Part shown: positions 6,578-10,713 of the stretch, piece by piece
Layout of the letters: each line of letters begins with the position of its first letter
Numbering within the stretch: position 1 is the stretch's first letter
Assembly (NCBI GenBank): GCA_002380945.1
Contig: DFWO01000085.1
Location: 1-10,713, forward strand
Source of the DNA: Methylococcaceae bacterium UBA4132
GTDB taxonomy: Bacteria; Pseudomonadota; Gammaproteobacteria; Methylococcales; Methylomonadaceae
Length of the DNA: 10,713 nucleotides
Direction: 5' to 3'
Notes under the pieces: generated by a model
What the model saw: the letters and a program-made list of their open reading frames with translations, nothing else
Database searches by the model: none
Told to the model about the DNA's origin: nothing
Translations under genes and position numbers: made by a program

Positions 6578-7554
6578 AATGTATTAAATGTGGAAAAGAG
6601 GCAACGAAAAGAGATCGCAGCGTAAATAGTGGACGTTGTTTGTCTTGTTACCATCCATTTGTGACTGAACCGCTTCAAGACGGTTTAACCGATATGGCAA
6701 TAAAAACGGCAGAAGAAATAGTGTCGTCGCATGGTACTTTTTATTTTTCAAAAGAACATCTCAAGTATCAATTACAGCGCAAGCTCAACAAAACGCTGAA
6801 AGGCTGTACTATTGCAACGGTCGTTTTATTAATTATTTTTATCGTATTTCTAGTTCTCGCGTTCATCAAAGGCAGTTTCTTTACTACCTTAGCGATTATT
6901 AGTGGCTTTTTGTCGATTGTTCCACTAGGGATAAAAGCCAGATGTAAAAAAAGTATCAGTAAACTGGGTGGATTAGTTGATAAATGGGTCAGCGTTAATC
7001 CGCACGAAAAATTACTCACCGCAGAAAAATATCAAGCCTCGCTGGGTAGTAGAAACAGTAGTAACTTAGATAATATTTCTTTTGATAGAGTGCTTATCTG
7101 TGAACGCAATGAAACGGTGGATTTTTTTCTAAGCAACTTGTTTCATTTTCATTATTCCTGTCCTGTACTGGGTGGTAGTGGTTATCCAGAAGGCATTTGT
7201 CAGGATATGCTGCAACGGTTGAAACAAAATCCCAATTTAAAAATCTTTTTACTGCACGATTATTCACCCGCAGGTTTAGCGTTTGTGCGTAAAATTAAAA
7301 CTGACCCCAAATGGTTTGGTGGACAGCGGTTTACCATTATTGATTTAGGCTTAAATGCCAATCAAAAAAATCTGTTTAAATCCATGACCATCAAACAAAT
7401 TGACCGCAATAAAAAAGTCAAAGAAACGGCTGAATTGTCGTTGTTTCGACCTGCCGCCTTAGTAGCAATGTGTGGCGCGGCGATTAATGAAGGTGTGGCA
7501 TTGGATTTAATCAGTTCTGCCGCAGCTGCTGATAACAGTGGTGGTTACGGTTAA
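6574..7554 (+). CDS. Zinc-ribbon, two-helix membrane protein with Toprim-like C-terminal domain
   Basis: I know no named family with this architecture. Residues 3-25 form a CxxC...CxxC zinc ribbon (C3, C6, C22, C25). Two membrane helices follow at about 79-98 and 102-120. The C-terminal part (about 170-260) reads like a Toprim fold of the Spo11/topoisomerase VI-A/JetD kind: a beta strand into VLICERNE (E177, E180), then LGGSGYPEG, then the strand IFLLHDYSPAGL with D229. In true Toprim domains the second motif is DxD; here it is DYS, so the metal site may be altered. The tail (about 290-326) is Ala-rich and ends GGYG. Start: ATG at 6574, overlapping the previous stop, with a strong GAGGTGA ribosome site at 6564-6570. 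Translational coupling to both flanking ligases suggests shared function, perhaps as a membrane-bound scaffold or regulator. The Toprim reading is inference. Confidence 0.85.
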   Translation: MKCIKCGKEATKRDRSVNSGRCLSCYHPFVTEPLQDGLTDMAIKTAEEIVSSHGTFYFSKEHLKYQLQRKLNKTLKGCTIATVVLLIIFIVFLVLAFIKGSFFTTLAIISGFLSIVPLGIKARCKKSISKLGGLVDKWVSVNPHEKLLTAEKYQASLGSRNSSNLDNISFDRVLICERNETVDFFLSNLFHFHYSCPVLGGSGYPEGICQDMLQRLKQNPNLKIFLLHDYSPAGLAFVRKIKTDPKWFGGQRFTIIDLGLNANQKNLFKSMTIKQIDRNKKVKETAELSLFRPAALVAMCGAAINEGVALDLISSAAAADNSGGYG

Positions 7555-7556
7555 GC

Positions 7557-9299
7557 ATGAGTCGATTTCAAGTCTATTGTGGCGCGACACCTGAACGCTT
7601 CGTCCAACAGCTTAGTCATGAACAAAACTGGCAATCATTAACCCACCAGCAGTGTGTGTTTGCTTTCATGCCCAATAGTCGCTGTGATATTGGTGAACAC
7701 AGCACGCTATTCGCCTCACCTAACGGGCGTTGTGTGGGAATTTTTTCGGGTAAATTATTTAACTTTGCCGACTTAACTAAAGGTTTTGCTACCGAGTTAA
7801 GCACCTCACAAAAATTAGGCGTGTTATTACAACAGTTACACGCACAACACGGCGCGAGTTTTCCGCTTAGTTTGCAAGGCTTTTTTGCTATCGTCATGGT
7901 TGTCGATGGCAAGCTATTGGCAGTGCGTGATGCAATTGGTGAGCGACCTATTTATTTATTGCAAACGCCCACCAGTGTTGTTATTAGCGATCGGTTAGCC
8001 GCCTTAATGAATAATCCTGACTGTAATCGTGTCATTAATCCAGCAGGGGTGAGTGATTTTTTAAGTACAGGTTTTTCACCATTTGAGCGCACCCCCGTTC
8101 AAGGCATTAATAAACTTCAGGCAGGCGTGACTGCCACTGTTACCCCAGCCAGCATTGACAGTTTTCACTATCATCGTTTACGCGATCAAAGCGAACCGAT
8201 TCCTGAAGCCCGCTGTATTGAACAAGTGAGAGCCGCGTTAGAATCCGCCGTTGCCAATCGACTTGAAGCTAATACTAAAACGGGCTTATTACTGTCAGGC
8301 GGTTTGGATTCTAGTTTAGTTGGCGCGTTAGTTGGTGGGCATCAACTGACCGCCGCCTATTCGTTGAATTTTGGACAAGAATATCGTAATGAACTCGAAT
8401 TTTCAGGACTCATGGCAAAACACTTAGGCATTCCAGCGCGGGTGATTACGGTGACTTCTGACATGATAAAAGCCAAATTTCTACAAACGGCGACTATTCT
8501 CGATGAACCGATAGGCGATCCTTTGACCGTGCCGAATATCATCGTCGTGGAAGAAGCGGCTAAAGAAGTACAGCTAGTGTTTAATGGCGAAGGCGGTGAT
8601 CCTGTCTTTGGCGGTCCGAAAAATCTACCCATTATGGCGTTTGAAGCCTACAGCGCGGGAATGCAGGAATTTTCTCGCGAAGACATGTATTTGAGAGCCT
8701 ATAACAAAGGTCATGAACATTTGCCGCGTTTGTTATCTAAGGACTTTCAACACCAGATTAAACAGTATTCCAGCTCTGCCGAATTACTCGCGCCTTTTTT
8801 AAATGACGTGAGCTTTAATGCTTATTTACATCGCTTAATGCACATCAATCTACGCTTAAAAGGCGCGGCACAAATTTTACCCAAAGTATTAAAAGCCTCA
8901 GAAGCCGCAGGTATTGCGGTGCGTTCACCGTTATTTGATAGACAATTAGCCGAATTGGCATTTAGTTTGCCGCCTGCTATGAAGTTAAAAGGCTCGATTG
9001 AAAAGTACGTCTTAAAGCAAGCCGTCAGTGATATTGTGCCTGAAGCCATTATTGACCGCCCTAAATCGGGAATGTTAGTGCCTGTGCATTACTGGTTTAA
9101 CAAAGAACTCAGAGCGTTTGCTAAGACTGTGTTATTGCATCACAACGCTAAAATTCGTAATCTAATCCAACCAAAAGCACTACAAAACCTAATTGACTTT
9201 AAAGGTGGCGGCATAAAGCCTTATTATGGCGATAGGTTATGGCTCTTGTTATCCCTAGAATTGTGGATGCAAGCTCACAATATTTCTGACGGACTTTAA
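7557..9299 (+). CDS. Asparagine-synthetase-like amide ligase with inactive glutaminase domain
   Basis: The 580-residue protein has both halves of the AsnB fold. Residues 1-170 match a class-II glutamine amidotransferase domain: GRCVGIFSGKLFN, GFFAIVMVVDGKLLAVRD and GERPIYLL. However, the protein begins MSRFQVYC, with serine at position 2 instead of the nucleophile Cys2 exposed by Met removal, so glutaminase activity is not expected. The synthetase half is well kept: SGGLDS at 247-252, LDEPIGDP at 315-322, NGEGGDPVFGG at 343-353, and the DRPKSGMLVPVHYWF and GDRLW blocks near the C-terminus. In asparagine synthetases the segment usually reads GEGxDE; here Glu is replaced by Pro (Gln in the paralogue), hinting at another substrate. 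Start: ATG two bases after the previous stop. It is paralogous to the gene at 5129, and the two may act on successive steps or as a complex. Confidence 0.92.
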   Translation: MSRFQVYCGATPERFVQQLSHEQNWQSLTHQQCVFAFMPNSRCDIGEHSTLFASPNGRCVGIFSGKLFNFADLTKGFATELSTSQKLGVLLQQLHAQHGASFPLSLQGFFAIVMVVDGKLLAVRDAIGERPIYLLQTPTSVVISDRLAALMNNPDCNRVINPAGVSDFLSTGFSPFERTPVQGINKLQAGVTATVTPASIDSFHYHRLRDQSEPIPEARCIEQVRAALESAVANRLEANTKTGLLLSGGLDSSLVGALVGGHQLTAAYSLNFGQEYRNELEFSGLMAKHLGIPARVITVTSDMIKAKFLQTATILDEPIGDPLTVPNIIVVEEAAKEVQLVFNGEGGDPVFGGPKNLPIMAFEAYSAGMQEFSREDMYLRAYNKGHEHLPRLLSKDFQHQIKQYSSSAELLAPFLNDVSFNAYLHRLMHINLRLKGAAQILPKVLKASEAAGIAVRSPLFDRQLAELAFSLPPAMKLKGSIEKYVLKQAVSDIVPEAIIDRPKSGMLVPVHYWFNKELRAFAKTVLLHHNAKIRNLIQPKALQNLIDFKGGGIKPYYGDRLWLLLSLELWMQAHNISDGL

Positions 9300-9302
9300 A
9301 TC

Positions 9303-9875
9303 ATGAAACGTAACGCTTTATTTTTTACCTTGCTGGTTAGTCTCTGGTTGATAGTCAATTCTGTTGCACAGGCTGAATCTAGTTTTTTTGATGTTGGCTC
9401 TAAAAAAGAAACCCCTGTCGCAGAAGCTATCGCTGAAAAAATAACGGCAACGATCGAACAACTGCCAGAAGAAGGCACGCATATTAGTCATATTAAGTTG
9501 ATTGAAGGTATACGCGCGATGGACGGCGAAATAGCCAGCGCAGGGGAAATAAAAATATTGCTTGATTTAGATTGGCAGACGTTACCTAGTCATCCAAACC
9601 AACGGCAAGCCTTAGATAACGCTGCGGCGCGTATTATCAGGGCAGTTTTTTTGGGGCATAACGACATCACTAAATTACGCGTTATTATAAAAATATCCAA
9701 AGCGAATGGTGATTATCAAAGTGCTGCTAAAGTATTTTCTTTTACACGCCCGATGTGGGAGCTGGCTAAAAATGACTCACGCTATAATCGTGATACACCG
9801 ACTGGCGCGGCAAATTTATTGGCATTGGGTGATTATGTGGTGCTAACACCAGAGGGTTGGATACGCGGTTATTAA
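9303..9875 (+). CDS. Secreted protein of unknown function in the ligase operon
   Basis: This 190-residue product starts with a Sec signal peptide (MKRN, a hydrophobic core to about residue 20, then VAQA with cleavage near 24), so it is predicted periplasmic. The mature part has a helical start (AEAIAEKITATIEQL), an amphipathic middle with many charged residues and no cysteine, and a distinctive C-terminus: FTRPMWELAKND, then GAANLLALGDYVVL and PEGWIRGY at the very end. The Gly/Trp/Tyr-rich ending looks conserved and may be a functional or recognition element, though I cannot name the family. It begins three bases after the previous stop, so it belongs to the operon and brings a periplasmic component to a system that otherwise has cytoplasmic ligases and membrane proteins. 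Confidence 0.85.
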   Translation: MKRNALFFTLLVSLWLIVNSVAQAESSFFDVGSKKETPVAEAIAEKITATIEQLPEEGTHISHIKLIEGIRAMDGEIASAGEIKILLDLDWQTLPSHPNQRQALDNAAARIIRAVFLGHNDITKLRVIIKISKANGDYQSAAKVFSFTRPMWELAKNDSRYNRDTPTGAANLLALGDYVVLTPEGWIRGY

Positions 9876-9891
9876 GACAATAGGACTGACA

Positions 9892-10653
9892 ATGACAGAA
9901 CGAATAGGAACAAATGTACAAGTTTGGACAAGTTACTGGGGCGCGTTGCTTCAGGATGACAGCAGTAAAAGCAAAACTATACTGTATGGTTTTGAAAATG
10001 AATCACCTGCTCATATCAATAACAGGCAAGCGTCTATTGCCGATGAAGGAGCCTGTTTTGGTTTTGTTGCCAATGGCAGAGTGTTTCTGCAAGATGGGCG
10101 AGTGAATTGGTGCTTAGATGCAGGACAGTGGTTTAGTATGCCCAATGGTTTACTGCTTAATTTAACGGCTAATACGCGTGTCGTGGTAGCGCAATGCCTG
10201 AATTATCAAGGCATTTATGCAATGGGCGGTCCGATAGAAGCCCAAGGTCGCTTACGTTATATTGATGGCTGTAGTGATACCTTACTCTGTGCGCCACCAT
10301 TATTGGGTGATCCTTGTTTGAATCATTTACATTTTCCAGCAGGTATTACCCAAACAGCACATACACATCCTTCGATGCGAGCAGGTATTATTGCTAAAGG
10401 GCAGGGCATCTGTGATGCTAATCAACACCCAATGCCGTTATCAGTAGGCAGTTTATTTTATATTGCTAAAGAAACCGAACATCGTTTTATCACTGAAACT
10501 AGCACGATGGATGTCATTGCCTATCATCCAGACAGCGATTGGGGACCTACGCATAACGATCATCCGATGGTGAATCGCACTTGGGTTGATGGACATAAAA
10601 TTGACAATCTCGCACCACAACATCAAGCCGCCGCTATTATTCGCGGTCGCTGA
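9892..10653 (+). CDS. Two-domain cupin (bicupin) protein
   Basis: The 253-residue protein reads as two cupin beta-barrels. The first (about 50-105) has the cupin rhythm (GFVANGRVFLQDGRVNW and LDAGQWFSMPNG) but no HxH, so it is probably metal-free and structural. The second (about 143-212) has likely metal ligands H157 and H159 in AHTHPSMRAGIIAKGQG and H197 after VGSLFYIAKETE, matching the two cupin motifs except that the usual glutamate is not obvious. H145 and H147 lie just before. Such proteins can be dioxygenases, isomerases or small-molecule binders, and the sequence does not say which. There is no signal peptide, so it is cytoplasmic. AGGA at 9882-9885 gives a good ribosome site for the ATG at 9892. 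It lies 16 bases after the secreted-protein gene and could be a tailoring enzyme of the operon. Confidence 0.85.
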   Translation: MTERIGTNVQVWTSYWGALLQDDSSKSKTILYGFENESPAHINNRQASIADEGACFGFVANGRVFLQDGRVNWCLDAGQWFSMPNGLLLNLTANTRVVVAQCLNYQGIYAMGGPIEAQGRLRYIDGCSDTLLCAPPLLGDPCLNHLHFPAGITQTAHTHPSMRAGIIAKGQGICDANQHPMPLSVGSLFYIAKETEHRFITETSTMDVIAYHPDSDWGPTHNDHPMVNRTWVDGHKIDNLAPQHQAAAIIRGR

Positions 10654-10687
10654 ATATGACTTTCTTTCACATTAACTAAGGACTAAC

Positions 10688-10713
10688 ATGGCTGAAACAG
10701 TAGATGAATTAAC
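10688..10713 (+). CDS. Start of a further operon gene, cut by the window edge
   Basis: An ATG at 10688 opens a frame reading MAETVDEL to the window end. An AAGGA ribosome site at 10678-10682 lies five bases before it. The 34-bp gap after the cupin gene has no terminator-like hairpin, so this is probably the next gene of the same operon. Eight residues are too few to identify it. Confidence 0.6.

Noticed and set aside
5111..9299. Ligases annotated as ordinary asparagine synthetases (asnB)
   Set aside because: Cys2 is missing in both and most of the glutaminase domain is absent in the first. Their pairing in an operon with no other amino-acid biosynthesis gene argues against routine asparagine synthesis.

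Overview
The window is AT-rich (about 40% G+C by eye), compactly coded and looks like a chromosome segment of a gammaproteobacterium. The MetF, YihY/BrkB and TauE proteins are all of ordinary proteobacterial type. The mixture fits groups such as Methylococcales or Thiotrichales, but that placement is a guess. I see no rRNA, tRNA, CRISPR array, recognisable transposase or replication origin.

Left part (1-4180). A minus-strand reading frame may enter at the left edge. metF (methylenetetrahydrofolate reductase) follows on the plus strand and faces three minus-strand membrane-protein genes: a membrane-anchored protein with a duplicated RHY-containing domain, a small single-pass protein of unknown function, and a YihY/BrkB-family protein. 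A hairpin terminator separates metF from its convergent neighbour. Divergent from yihY is a small secreted four-cysteine protein, followed by a perfect REP-like palindrome that probably also ends its transcript.

Right part (4295-10713). At least six plus-strand genes, and probably a seventh cut by the right edge, form what looks like one operon with gaps or overlaps from -4 to 34 bp. They encode a TauE/SafE-type exporter; an asparagine-synthetase-like ligase that has lost most of its glutaminase domain; a zinc-ribbon, two-helix membrane protein with a Toprim-like C-terminus; a second asparagine-synthetase-like ligase that keeps the glutaminase fold but lacks Cys2; a secreted protein with a conserved-looking C-terminus; a two-cupin protein; and the start of another gene (MAETVDEL...).

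Two glutaminase-dead ligases of this family in one operon recall the amide-forming enzymes of beta-lactam, carbapenam and lasso-peptide pathways. A working idea is that the operon makes, modifies and exports a small molecule or modified peptide or protein. This is inference: no substrate or precursor can be identified here. This operon is the best candidate for an undescribed system in the window.

Across the window the hexamer GGCGCG is far more frequent than base composition predicts, mostly as the codon pair Gly-Ala.
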